This document shows positions 35,948-45,273 of a stretch of 64,000 nt of DNA, one piece after another. The notes beneath the pieces were generated by a model. That model searched no databases. It was not told the origin of the DNA and saw nothing but the letters and a program-made list of their open reading frames with translations. The stretch comes from Azorhizobium sp943371865. GTDB taxonomy: Bacteria; Pseudomonadota; Alphaproteobacteria; Rhizobiales; Xanthobacteraceae. The stretch covers positions 43,592 through 107,591 of the forward strand of contig NZ_CALRWL010000016.1 of assembly GCF_943371865.1 (NCBI RefSeq), in the 5' to 3' direction. Made by a program: the position numbers and the translations under genes. Numbering within the stretch: the stretch's first letter is position 1; every line of letters begins with the position of its first letter.

Positions 35948-36808
35948 ATGGGTCAGGTGGATGTGTTGCAGGGGCCGCAGGTGGCCGGGAGCGTCAGCGA
36001 ACTGCGCGCGGCGGTGCGGCAGTTTCGCGGCGCGGGCGAAACCCTGGCCCTGGTCCCGACCATGGGAGCGCTGCATGAGGGACATATTGCGCTGGTGCGG
36101 CAGGCCCAGGCCCTGGCCCAGCGGGTCGCGGTGTCCATCTTTGTGAATCCCACGCAATTTGCACCGAACGAGGACTTTTCACGCTATCCGCGCACGTTTG
36201 ATACAGACGTGGAAAAGCTGCGTCAGGCGGGTGTCGACCTGGTCTATGCCCCCGGTCCAGCGGATATGTACCCGCCCGGCTTCTGCACCCAGATATCCCT
36301 GTCCGGCCCGGCACTTGGACTGGAGACGGACTTCCGGTCCCACTTCTTTTCCGGCGTCGCCATCGTGGTGGCCAAGCTTCTGACCCAGAGCGGCGCGGAC
36401 TTTGCCGTCTTCGGCGAGAAGGATTACCAGCAACTCCGCGTGGTGACCCAGATGGCGCGCGATCTGGACCTGGCGGTCCAGATCGTCCCCGGCCCAACGG
36501 TCCGTGAGGCGGACGGCCTCGCTTTGTCGTCGCGTAACCGCTACCTGAGCCCGGAAGATCGCGCCGTTGCCCCTGTGATCTATAAGGCCCTGACCGTGGC
36601 GGCTGCCGCCATCCGCGCCGGCACCCCCCCGACCACCGCCGTGCTCGCAGCCTCGACAACCATCGCCGAAGCCGGGTTGCGGGTGGACTATGTGGCCGCC
36701 CGCAATGCAGACACCCTGGCCGATCTCACCTCGCACCAGGAGCCGATCCGCCTGCTGGTCGCAGCCTGGCTGGGATCCACCCGCCTGATCGACAACATCG
36801 GGGTGTGA
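35948..36808 (+). CDS. panC: Pantothenate synthetase
   Basis: The start ATG 35948 (MGQVDVLQGPQVAGSVSELR) follows GGGAGG. The 286-residue product has the HIGH-type motifs of the nucleotidyltransferase fold: VPTMGALHEGHIALV, SIFVNPTQFAPNEDFSRYPR, GVAIVVAKLL, FGEKDYQQL, PTVREADGLALSSRNRYL (KMSKS-like site). It condenses pantoate with beta-alanine, making pantothenate for CoA. Length fits (about 280). No panB is adjacent. The frame open upstream to 35822 is not used. Confidence 0.95.
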   Translation: MGQVDVLQGPQVAGSVSELRAAVRQFRGAGETLALVPTMGALHEGHIALVRQAQALAQRVAVSIFVNPTQFAPNEDFSRYPRTFDTDVEKLRQAGVDLVYAPGPADMYPPGFCTQISLSGPALGLETDFRSHFFSGVAIVVAKLLTQSGADFAVFGEKDYQQLRVVTQMARDLDLAVQIVPGPTVREADGLALSSRNRYLSPEDRAVAPVIYKALTVAAAAIRAGTPPTTAVLAASTTIAEAGLRVDYVAARNADTLADLTSHQEPIRLLVAAWLGSTRLIDNIGV

Positions 36809-36817
36809 CGGGGGTGG

Positions 36818-37012
36818 CTAGACGACGCCCATATAGGTGGCGGCCAAGCCAATAGCCACGAGGACGATCCCGACCGTCAACACGGTCAGGATTCGCCCGG
36901 ACCCCACCCCCTGGCGGGCCTGCACCGCTTCCTTGACGGGCTCGCCCGCGGAGCCGCGGCCGTCTGCGGCCCGGAACTCGCGCTCCTGCTGTCGCTCGCT
37001 GGCATCCTGCAT
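36818..37012 (-). CDS. Small single-span membrane protein (64 aa)
   Basis: The start ATG 37012 follows GGAG by seven bases. The 64-residue product has a charged N-terminal half (ERQQEREFRAADGRG) and one C-terminal membrane span (ILTVLTVGIVLVAIGLAATY). Tail-anchored small proteins like this are common but unassigned. It reads in the same direction as the aap genes but lies beyond two hairpins after aapP. Confidence 0.6.
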   Translation of the reverse strand: MQDASERQQEREFRAADGRGSAGEPVKEAVQARQGVGSGRILTVLTVGIVLVAIGLAATYMGVV

Positions 37013-37065
37013 CGTTCATCTCCATGGTTGCTTGGAGATGAAACGCCCCCGGCCCAGGTTCGGAT

Positions 37066-37127
37066 CCATGGCGCCCGTTGCGGGCGCCATGGGACCCGCA
37101 GCGGAGCCCGGCTGGGGGCTCCGCTGC
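37066..37127 (-). terminator. Tandem hairpins after aapP
   Basis: Hairpin one: GCAGCGGAGCC/GGCTCCGCTGC (37098-37108 with 37117-37127), directly after the aapP stop. Hairpin two: CCATGGCGCCCG/CGGGCGCCATGG (37066-37077 with 37081-37092). Neither has a T tail; together they probably end or stabilise the aap transcript. Confidence 0.6.
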
Positions 37128-37130
37128 TGG

Positions 37131-37928
<798 letters not shown>

Positions 37929-37939
37929 GGGTTTCGCCC

Positions 37940-39349
37940 TCAATTGCGGTGGTTGCGATCGAGGCGCCGTTCAAGCGCCAGCGAATAGCGGGACATGCCG
38001 AAGCAGAACACGAAGTAGAACAGCCCGGCAAAGCCGAAGCCGGTGACGACCGTGGTGGGGGTGGCCCAGTTCGGATCGGTAAACGCCGCCCGCAACACGC
38101 CGAGCAGATCGAAGATCGACACGATCAGCACCAAAGTGGTGTCCTTGAACAGGCCGATGAAGTTGTTGACGATCCCCGGGATCACCAGCTTCAGGGCCTG
38201 CGGCAGCACCACCAGACGCATCATCAGGCTGGAGCGCAGCCCCAGCGCCATGGCGCCTTCATACTGGCCCTTGGAAATGGCTTGCAGCCCGCCGCGTACC
38301 ACTTCCGCCATGTAAGCGGACGCGAACAAGGCAACGCCCACCAGCGCCCGCAACAGCCCGTCGATATTGAACTGGCCGGGCAGGAACAAGGGCAGCATGT
38401 AGGTGGCGAAGAACAGCACCGTGATCAGCGGCACGCCGCGCCAGAACTCGATGAACAGCACGCAGCTGATGCGCACCAACGGCATGTCGGAGCGCCGCCC
38501 CAGCGCCAGCAGAATGCCCAGCGGCAGCGAAGCCACGATGCCCGTGACGGCGATGACCAGCGTCACCAGCATGCCGCCCCACACCCGGGTTTCCACCGGC
38601 GGAAGGCCGAAATTGATGTCCACTGCCGCCAGCACCAGACCCAGGCTGATGAACGTGACCAGCACCGCCTTGGCAAAGCTCCGGCACTCGCCGGCAAAAA
38701 CCGGCGCCGCCGCGGCAGCGATCGCCGCAATGACCAAGGTGGATGCCACATAGTCCGGCCAGAAGCCGGACCGAAGCCCAAGCGCCTGTCCGATGCTGGA
38801 GAACACCGGCCCCAGGCCCGCCGCACTCAGCAGGAAGCGCTGGAGACCCAGATTGCCGCCGGTGAGCAGCACAAACGAAGCGACCGGATAGACGCCGAAA
38901 AACAACAGGGCGTTGAGCCGCTTATAGGGCAGCTTCGGGATCATCAGCGGCGCCAGGAGGATGATGCCCAGCGCATAGACCAGATCCACCCGCCAGCGCT
39001 CCGGCTCGGGGTAAAAGCCGTAGACGATCTGGTTGAACTTGGCGCCGATGAAGGGCCAGCAGGCCCCCACCGGGCGCCCCACCACTTCGGGCAGGCAGGC
39101 GTTGCGGCCGGTGCCGGTGAACACCGCATCGAAGATGAAGAAGTTCAGCAGCGGCGGCACGACGATATAGAACACCCAGCAGCCGAACAGGGTGAGGATG
39201 ACCTGCGTGGGCGAGCCCAACAGATGGGCGCGCGCCCAGCCCCACACGCCGCGGGTGCTGACGGGCGGGGTTTCGGGCGCGATCATGCCCGCGGCGACGA
39301 AAGAGCCGGCGGGTGCGCCGGCGACGGCGGGAGGCGTGGAAACGTCCAT
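37940..39349 (-). CDS. aapM: General L-amino acid ABC transporter permease AapM
   Basis: The start ATG 39349 (MDVSTPPAVAGAPAGSFVAA) gives a 469-residue permease of the large Aap/Bzt type, with about eight or more membrane spans: an N-terminal extension with periplasmic loop (NACLPEVVGRPVGACWPFIG) and the C-terminal BPD_transp domain ending in the EAA loop (YEGAMALGLRSSLMMRLVVL, then VIPGIVNNFIGLFKDTTLV). It pairs with AapQ. Gap to aapP is 11 bases and from aapQ 10 bases. Confidence 0.94.
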   Translation of the reverse strand: MDVSTPPAVAGAPAGSFVAAGMIAPETPPVSTRGVWGWARAHLLGSPTQVILTLFGCWVFYIVVPPLLNFFIFDAVFTGTGRNACLPEVVGRPVGACWPFIGAKFNQIVYGFYPEPERWRVDLVYALGIILLAPLMIPKLPYKRLNALLFFGVYPVASFVLLTGGNLGLQRFLLSAAGLGPVFSSIGQALGLRSGFWPDYVASTLVIAAIAAAAAPVFAGECRSFAKAVLVTFISLGLVLAAVDINFGLPPVETRVWGGMLVTLVIAVTGIVASLPLGILLALGRRSDMPLVRISCVLFIEFWRGVPLITVLFFATYMLPLFLPGQFNIDGLLRALVGVALFASAYMAEVVRGGLQAISKGQYEGAMALGLRSSLMMRLVVLPQALKLVIPGIVNNFIGLFKDTTLVLIVSIFDLLGVLRAAFTDPNWATPTTVVTGFGFAGLFYFVFCFGMSRYSLALERRLDRNHRN

Positions 39350-39359
39350 GGCGGCCCCC

Positions 39360-40649
39360 TCAGCGTTCAATCAGCGCAACGCGCCGATTGTACCAATTCA
39401 TCACCAGCGTCGTGAGCACGGAGATGGTCAGATAGACCGCCATGGTGATGGCGATGATTTCGATCGCCTGACCAGTCTGGTTCAGGGTGGTGCCGGCGAA
39501 GATCGCCACCAGATCCGGATAGCCTACAGCCACCCCCAGCGATGAATTCTTGGTCAGGTTCAAATACTGGCTGGTCAGCGGCGGAATGATCACCCGCATG
39601 GCCTGGGGGATCACCACCAGGCGCATGGTCAGTCCCGGTTTGAGGCCCAGCGAATAGGCCGCTTCCGACTGCCCGCGCGAGACCGAGGAAATGCCCGCCC
39701 GCACGATCTCGGCGATGAAGCCGGCGGTGTAGATGGACAAGGCCAGCAACAGGGCCACGAATTCCGGGATCACCCGGACGCCACCGACGAAGTTGAAGCC
39801 CTTCAGTTCCGGCCGTTCGAATGCCACCGGCATTCCGGTCGCGAACGCTAGCACCAGGGGCAGTCCGACGATGAGGGCGACACCGCTCCAGAACACCGGG
39901 AATTGCTGGCCGGTTGCCTCACGCCGCCGCTTGGCCCAGCGCGCCAGCACGAAGGTGAGCACAAGGCCGGCAACGATGCCCCACCCGACCCATTCGGAGC
40001 CCGGCTCAAACAGCGGCCGAGGCACCACAAGGCCACGATTGTTCACGAAGATGCCCGGCGCCGCGACCATTCCCGCCAGATTGCTGAAGAAGGCCGCCAC
40101 CGGCGTCAGACCGATGCCCGCCGCGCCGCTGGCCAATCCGTTCAGGATCGGCTGGATGCCGAAGCTCAGGCTTTGGCGCGGATTCGGCAGTGCCGCGAGC
40201 ACTGCCAGATACCAGAACATGATCTGGAACAGGGGCGGCAGGTTGCGGGTGACTTCCACATAAGCGGACGCCAGCGCCTTGATCACCACATTGCTGGACA
40301 GGCGCGCCACGCCCATGAGAAAGCCGATGATGGTGGCGATGATGATGCCGAGGAAAGCCACCAGCAAAGTGTTGAGCAGGCCCACCAGGAAGGCGCGGCC
40401 GTAGCTCATGGATTCGTTATAGGGAATGAGCGTCTGGGAAATGCCGAAACCGGCGGAATTCTCCAGAAAGCCGAAGCCGGATGCGATGCCGCGGCGGGCC
40501 AGATTGGCCTGCGCATTGGCCAGGATCGACCAAGCCATCCAGATCAGGATGACGGCCAGCAACCCCTGCAGGACCAGTGAGCGGAGCTTCGGATCGGTCC
40601 ACGACCAGCGGCGGGGCTCGTGCCCCCCAGGCAGACTAGCGTCGCTCAT
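39360..40649 (-). CDS. aapQ: General L-amino acid ABC transporter permease AapQ
   Basis: The start ATG 40649 (MSDASLPGGHEPRRWSWTDP) follows GAGGGG. The 429-residue product has eight or so spans with the EAA loop SEAAYSLGLKPGLTMRLVVI and PPLTSQYLNLTKNSSLGVAV. AapQ and AapM form the heteromeric channel. It is preceded by a strong hairpin separating it from aapJ, which should lower its expression relative to the binding protein. Confidence 0.94.
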   Translation of the reverse strand: MSDASLPGGHEPRRWSWTDPKLRSLVLQGLLAVILIWMAWSILANAQANLARRGIASGFGFLENSAGFGISQTLIPYNESMSYGRAFLVGLLNTLLVAFLGIIIATIIGFLMGVARLSSNVVIKALASAYVEVTRNLPPLFQIMFWYLAVLAALPNPRQSLSFGIQPILNGLASGAAGIGLTPVAAFFSNLAGMVAAPGIFVNNRGLVVPRPLFEPGSEWVGWGIVAGLVLTFVLARWAKRRREATGQQFPVFWSGVALIVGLPLVLAFATGMPVAFERPELKGFNFVGGVRVIPEFVALLLALSIYTAGFIAEIVRAGISSVSRGQSEAAYSLGLKPGLTMRLVVIPQAMRVIIPPLTSQYLNLTKNSSLGVAVGYPDLVAIFAGTTLNQTGQAIEIIAITMAVYLTISVLTTLVMNWYNRRVALIER

Positions 40650-40844
40650 GTTACCCCTCGATGAAGTGAGGCCTGGGACTCTACGGTCCATTGCGACCTC
40701 GCGCGGCGGTTGCGCGCGATGATGTGGCGGCGAGATGACGGAAAAGGGCGGAAACCGCCGGACATGGCGCCGAACGCGGCCGCGGATCCCCCCGTTGCCG
40801 GCCGTACACCTTCACGCCACCGGAGCGGGTGGCCTGCACTGAAA

Positions 40845-40871
40845 ACGGCGCCCGGATGATCCGGGCGCCGT
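40845..40871 (-). terminator. Hairpin between aapJ and aapQ (attenuating terminator)
   Basis: An 11-base-pair stem ACGGCGCCCGG/CCGGGCGCCGT (40845-40855 with 40861-40871) with loop ATGAT lies just after the aapJ stop and is followed on the - strand by TTTTC. It resembles a partial terminator giving excess binding protein over permease. Confidence 0.8.
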
Positions 40872-40879
40872 CGGTCTCG

Positions 40880-41890
40880 TCAGCGAATCGGCATGCCGTA
40901 TTGCAGGCCGCCGTCGTTCCACAGCTTGTTGTAGCCGCGCTGAATGCCCAGCGGCGAGCCGGGGCCGACGTTACGGTCGAAGATCTCGCCGTAATTGCCC
41001 ACCAGCTTCACGGCCCGCAGCGCCCAGTCATTGCTGAGGCCGATGCCCTCGCCGAACTTTCCGTCGGAGCCGAGCAGGCGCTTGACCTCGGGGTTGGCCG
41101 AATTGACCTGCTGCTCGGCATTCTTCTGGGTCACGCCCAGCTCTTCCGCGTTCAGCAACGCGTAATAGGTCCACTTCACCAGATCGAACCACTGGTCATC
41201 GCCATGGCGCACCAGCGGGCCGAGGGGCTCCTTGGAGATCACGTCCGCCAGAACCACATGGTCGGCGGCGTTGGTGAGCTTCAGCTTGATGGCGTAGATC
41301 TGCGACTGGTCGGAGGTGAACACGTCGCAGCGGCCGGAATCATAGGCCTTCACCGTCTCGTCGATGGTGGAGAAGGCGATGACCTCATACTTCATGTTGT
41401 TGGCGCGGAAGTAATCGCCCAGATTCAGCTCGTGGGTGGTGCCGGTCTGCACGCAGACCGAAGCGCCGTTCAGCTCCTTGGCCGACTTGATGTTGAGCGA
41501 CTTGCGGACCATGAAGCCCTGGCCGTCATAATACATCACGCCGGCGAAGTTGAAGCCCAGCGTGGTGTCGCGCGACATGGTCCAGGTGGTGTTGCGCGAC
41601 AGCACATCGATGGCGCCGGACTGCAGCGCGGTGAAGCGATCCTTGGCGCTCAGCGGGGTAAACCGCACCTTGGTCGCGTCATTGAAGATGGCTGCCGCCA
41701 CGGCGCGGCAGAAGTCCACATCGAGGCCGGTCCAGTTGCCCTTGTCGTCGGGGCTGGAAAATCCGGGCAGGCCCTGGGTCACGCCGCAATTGAGGGCCCC
41801 CCGGGCCTTCACGTCGTCCAGCGTGGTGGCTTTCGCCGCGCCGGCGCCGAGCGCGAGTATACTTAACGCTGCGATCAGGATGCGTTTCAC
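40880..41890 (-). CDS. aapJ: General L-amino acid periplasmic binding protein AapJ
   Basis: The start is GTG 41890 (reads MKRILIAALSILALGAGAAK), with AAGGGA eight bases before it, and a Sec signal peptide cleaved near AKA. The 336-residue product is a type II amino-acid binding protein: GALNCGVTQGLPGFSSPDDK, TGLDVDFCRAVAAAIF, FTPLSAKDRFTALQSGAIDV, VCVQTGTTHELNLGDYF. It delivers L-amino acids to AapQMP. It is first in the operon; the 191-base gap to metC, read divergently, holds its promoter. Confidence 0.95.
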   Translation of the reverse strand: MKRILIAALSILALGAGAAKATTLDDVKARGALNCGVTQGLPGFSSPDDKGNWTGLDVDFCRAVAAAIFNDATKVRFTPLSAKDRFTALQSGAIDVLSRNTTWTMSRDTTLGFNFAGVMYYDGQGFMVRKSLNIKSAKELNGASVCVQTGTTHELNLGDYFRANNMKYEVIAFSTIDETVKAYDSGRCDVFTSDQSQIYAIKLKLTNAADHVVLADVISKEPLGPLVRHGDDQWFDLVKWTYYALLNAEELGVTQKNAEQQVNSANPEVKRLLGSDGKFGEGIGLSNDWALRAVKLVGNYGEIFDRNVGPGSPLGIQRGYNKLWNDGGLQYGMPIR

Positions 41891-42081
41891 AGGTCGTCCC
41901 TTCTCTTATGGTCCCCCATCGGGGGTTATGATGCCCGGCGCGACGTCCCGCCCGGCACGTGAGAATAGACGTCCTTCACCCGGACGTCGTATGGGAGCAT
42001 CTCAATCCGTTGTGCACCCATGGTCAATAGCTGCCGACGCGTTGCGCACGATGCCGTTCTAGGCAATTTGGAGAATTCCCT

Positions 42082-43266
42082 ATGACCCAGTCCGCCGATG
42101 ACGATGCGACCCTCGCCCCGGCCACCCGCGTGGCCCATCTGGGGCTGGACCCGTTTCGCTTCGACGGCTTCGTCAATCCGCCCGTGGTGCGCGGCTCCAC
42201 CGTGCTGTCGCGCACCTACAAGGAACTGGTGGATCACAGCGGACGCTACAGCTACGGACGGCGCGGCAACCCCACCACGGAAGCCCTTCAGAACGCGATT
42301 ACGGCGCTGGAAGGCAGTGACGGCACGCTTTTGACGCCCTCCGGCCTGTCGGCCATCTCCATTGCCCTGGTCTCGCTTGTGGGCGCCGGCGATCACCTGC
42401 TGATGGTGGACACCGCCTACCGGCCCACCCGCCGGCTCTGCGACACCATCCTCAGCCGGCTGGGCGTGGAGACCACTTATTATGACCCCCTGGTGGGCGC
42501 CGGCATCGCCGACCTGATCCGGCCCAACACCCGTGCCATCTTCCTGGAGGCGCCGGGATCACAGAGCTTTGAGATGCAGGATATTCCCGCCATCACCGCC
42601 GTGGCGCGGGAGCGGGGCATTTTCACCCTGATCGATAACACCTGGGCGACGCCGCTGTTCTTCAAGCCGCATGCCTTTGGCGTCGACGTGTCGATCCAAG
42701 CCGGCACCAAATATCTCGGCGGCCATGCGGATCTGAACCTTGGCACGATTTCGGCGGTGGGCGAGGCGCGGAAAGCGATCCACGCCACCCATGGCGACAT
42801 GGGCATCTGCGTCAGCCCCGACGATGCCGCGCTCGGTTCCCGCGGGCTTCGTACCCTGGCGGTGCGGCTGGAGCGGCATCAGCGCTCGGGCCTGGAAGTG
42901 GCCCGCTGGCTGGCCGCGTCGCCCCACGTGTCGCGGGTGCTGCATCCGGCGCTGGAAAGCGACCCTGGCCATGCCATCTGGAAGCGCGATTTCACCGGCG
43001 CCTGCGGTCTGTTCAGCCTGATTCTGAAGCCGGTGCCGGAAGCGGCAGTGGCCACTTTCTTCGATTCGCTGCGGCTGTTCGGGATGGGTTATTCCTGGGG
43101 CGGCTTCGAAAGCCTCGCCATTCCCTTCGATTGCAGCGACTACCGCACCGCGACCCAATGGACGAGCGAAGGTCCCGCGGTACGGCTGCATATCGGCCTG
43201 GAGGAGCCGTCCGACCTGATCACCGATCTCGATCAGGCTCTCACCAAGATGCGTGCGGCGGCCTGA
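42082..43266 (+). CDS. metC: Cystathionine beta-lyase
   Basis: The 394-residue product is a Cys/Met-metabolism PLP enzyme: SYGRRGNPTTEALQNAITAL, PSGLSAISIALVSLVGAGDH, DNTWATPLFFKPHAFGVDVS and the PLP lysine in QAGTKYLGGHADLNLG, with GMGYSWGGFESLAIP and RLHIGLEEPSDLITDLDQAL typical of MetC in alphaproteobacteria. It makes homocysteine from cystathionine. The start ATG 42082 follows TTGGAGA. It lies divergent from aapJ, an arrangement common in Rhizobiales. A short hairpin (GGCGGCC TGA GGCCGCC, 43257-43273) spans its stop codon. Confidence 0.92.
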   Translation: MTQSADDDATLAPATRVAHLGLDPFRFDGFVNPPVVRGSTVLSRTYKELVDHSGRYSYGRRGNPTTEALQNAITALEGSDGTLLTPSGLSAISIALVSLVGAGDHLLMVDTAYRPTRRLCDTILSRLGVETTYYDPLVGAGIADLIRPNTRAIFLEAPGSQSFEMQDIPAITAVARERGIFTLIDNTWATPLFFKPHAFGVDVSIQAGTKYLGGHADLNLGTISAVGEARKAIHATHGDMGICVSPDDAALGSRGLRTLAVRLERHQRSGLEVARWLAASPHVSRVLHPALESDPGHAIWKRDFTGACGLFSLILKPVPEAAVATFFDSLRLFGMGYSWGGFESLAIPFDCSDYRTATQWTSEGPAVRLHIGLEEPSDLITDLDQALTKMRAAA

Positions 43267-43290
43267 GGCCGCCACACGGGATGATCTCCC

Positions 43291-43623
43291 TCAGGTGGCG
43301 GCGCGATCGGCGCGCCGCTCCCGCAGGGCAAACTGCAGGTTGCGGATATAGATGAAGGTGGAGAGCGCCTGCCCGGCGATGAACACCGGATCGCGGCGAT
43401 ACAGGGCATAGATCAGCAGCAGCGTTCCGCCGCCGAGCGAGAAGGTCCAGAAGGCGAACGGCAGGACCGAGCGTCCCGCCCGTTCGCTGGCCACCCACTG
43501 CACCACAAACCGCATGGTGAACAGGAACTGTGCCACGAAGCCCAGTACCACCCACCAGTCCAGCTGGGTGACAAAGACGTCGTGCAGATAGTCCCCGACC
43601 GCGCGGACCAATTCCACGAGCAT
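43291..43623 (-). CDS. LAB_N (lipid-A-disaccharide synthase N-terminal type) membrane protein
   Basis: The 110-residue product has three membrane spans and the LAB_N pattern: WWVVLGFVAQFLFTMRFVVQ, WVASERAGRSVLPFAFW, and GTLLLIYALYRRDPVFIAGQ ending YIRNLQFALRERR. It is a stand-alone copy of the domain fused to LpxB in some bacteria and found beside glycosyltransferases. It follows the GT2 gene by seven bases, with the ribosome site overlapping that stop. It is the last gene of the envelope-lipid operon; exact role unknown. Confidence 0.88.
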   Translation of the reverse strand: MLVELVRAVGDYLHDVFVTQLDWWVVLGFVAQFLFTMRFVVQWVASERAGRSVLPFAFWTFSLGGGTLLLIYALYRRDPVFIAGQALSTFIYIRNLQFALRERRADRAAT

Positions 43624-43630
43624 TAGGTTC

Positions 43631-44368
43631 TCACTCCACCACGTGGGGCACCCGCCGCCGGCGGATCAGCCACCACACGCCCAGGAGATCGGCAATGCCG
43701 ACCCACAGGCGATTGAAAAACCCGTAGTTGGACACGCCGTTCCAGCGGGCGCGGTCCACCACTGGCAACGTGCGGATCTCATATCCGTCCCGCTTCACCA
43801 GGGCTGGTGTGAAGCGGTGCAGGCCGTCGAACAGCGGCAAGGCGAGATAGACCGCGCGCCGCACCGCCTTCAGGCCGCATCCCGTATCGCGGGTATCGTC
43901 ATTGAGCAAGCCGCGGCGGACGCGATTTGCGGTCCGGGACTGGAACCGCTTGAATGCGGTGTCCTTGCGCCCCTGGCGCTCTCCCTGGACCATGCCGATG
44001 CTCGGGCCCCCCTCGTCCAGCAGCCGCACCATGGCAGGCAAATAGACCGGATTGTTCTGCCCGTCGCCGTCCAGCAGCAGCAGAATATCACCGCGCGCGG
44101 CCCGCGCGCCCGTATCCACCCCTGCGGATTTCCCGCAGGACGTCGCATGGGTGATGATGCGCATGTAGGGGCGCGTGCGCGCCGCCTCCACCAGTTCCGC
44201 GGCGGTGGTGTCGGTGGAGCCGTCGTTCACGTAAATCAGTTCGAACGGCTCGGTGAGGACGGCATCAAGTTCGCCGATCAGGGGCAGGATGTTCCCCGCC
44301 TCATTCTTGACGGCGATGATCACGGACAAGCGTGGCGTTCCGGTAGGACCGGCAGAGGTGGAGGTCAA
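43631..44368 (-). CDS. Glycosyltransferase family 2 (dolichol-phosphate-mannose-synthase type)
   Basis: The start is TTG 44368, overlapping the PAP2 stop as TTGA, with AAGAGG before it. The 245-residue product has the GT-A nucleotide-sugar fold: RLSVIIAVKNEAGNILPLIG, ELIYVNDGSTDTTAAEL, TSCGKSAGVDTGARAARGDI, LLLLDGDGQNNP (DxD-type metal site) and RKDTAFKRFQSRTANRVRRG. It most likely transfers a sugar to a polyprenyl phosphate carrier, which the ArnT-like enzyme of the same operon could then use. A C-terminal amphipathic segment may hold it at the membrane. The longer frame to 44518 is rejected. Confidence 0.88.
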   Translation of the reverse strand: MTSTSAGPTGTPRLSVIIAVKNEAGNILPLIGELDAVLTEPFELIYVNDGSTDTTAAELVEAARTRPYMRIITHATSCGKSAGVDTGARAARGDILLLLDGDGQNNPVYLPAMVRLLDEGGPSIGMVQGERQGRKDTAFKRFQSRTANRVRRGLLNDDTRDTGCGLKAVRRAVYLALPLFDGLHRFTPALVKRDGYEIRTLPVVDRARWNGVSNYGFFNRLWVGIADLLGVWWLIRRRRVPHVVE

Positions 44369-45273
44369 GATCGTGCCTCTTCGAGACCCAGGTCCCGGTG
44401 GGAGGAGGAAAACAAAGCGAGGATGCGCCGCATGGACGGCCCCGCCTTCGGAACAATGGTGCCGTCGGCGGCGACCGCAAAGACCAGGCGCTTGGCGGCA
44501 AAGACCTTCACCATCCACAAGGTGAAGGCCGTGGCCAGCGCCGCCCCGGCCAGGACATCGCTGGGATAGTGCGACCCCAGCACCACCCGCGAGGAGGCCA
44601 CCAGCACCGCCAGCGCCATGAGGGGCCAGCGCGCGCGGGGATACAGTGCCGCCAGCGCCACCGCGACCGCAAACACGACGGTGCTATGCCCGGAGGGAAA
44701 GCTGGCATAGCTGGGTCGCATGGCGAACCAGTCAAATGTCAGCTGTGCATGTGGTCCCGCCAGAGCCAAAGCCGCGCTGGGACGAGCCCGGCCGAGCACA
44801 TATTTGATCACCAGCACCGGCAGGGAGATCCCCACCACGCAGGTGAAGACAAAGCCAAGGCGCGCCGCCACGGCCGCGGCCACCCGGCGGCGGATCGGAT
44901 CCAGATATGGCATCGCCCCCAGCGTCACCAGCAGCGCCAGCCCCAGCGGCCAGAGCACCACCGAGCCCAAACCGAGATCGGTGACCCGCTCAAAAAAACG
45001 CACCACTTCCAATGGCACCCGCGCCCGCAGGCCGGGAATAAGCGGGTCCACCAGAATCATGGACGCCGCAGCCACCCCGCACACCAGAATAGACAGCGCG
45101 ACAAGTTCCACGATGCCGTCGAGACGAATGCGCGGCACGACACCCCGCCGCGGACGTCGACGCAGCACCTCAAGCGCCGCAAACAATCCGGTCACGGCCC
45201 CCCACGCGTCGCGTACCAGCCGGTGGACCAGCCCCTGCCCCTGGGCAAGCGCCTTGGCCTCCCCCGCGCTCAA
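44365..45273 (-). CDS. PAP2-family membrane phosphatase
   Basis: The start is TTG 45273, overlapping the upstream stop as TTGA. The 302-residue product has about six membrane spans and the three PAP2 motifs KYVLGRARP (KX6RP), FPSGHST and SRVVLGSHYPSD. It removes phosphate from a lipid such as lipid A (LpxE/LpxF-like), undecaprenyl pyrophosphate or phosphatidate; the operon favours an envelope glycolipid. The N terminus is a basic cytoplasmic stretch (RRRPRRGVVPR). Confidence 0.88.
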   Translation of the reverse strand: MSAGEAKALAQGQGLVHRLVRDAWGAVTGLFAALEVLRRRPRRGVVPRIRLDGIVELVALSILVCGVAAASMILVDPLIPGLRARVPLEVVRFFERVTDLGLGSVVLWPLGLALLVTLGAMPYLDPIRRRVAAAVAARLGFVFTCVVGISLPVLVIKYVLGRARPSAALALAGPHAQLTFDWFAMRPSYASFPSGHSTVVFAVAVALAALYPRARWPLMALAVLVASSRVVLGSHYPSDVLAGAALATAFTLWMVKVFAAKRLVFAVAADGTIVPKAGPSMRRILALFSSSHRDLGLEEARS

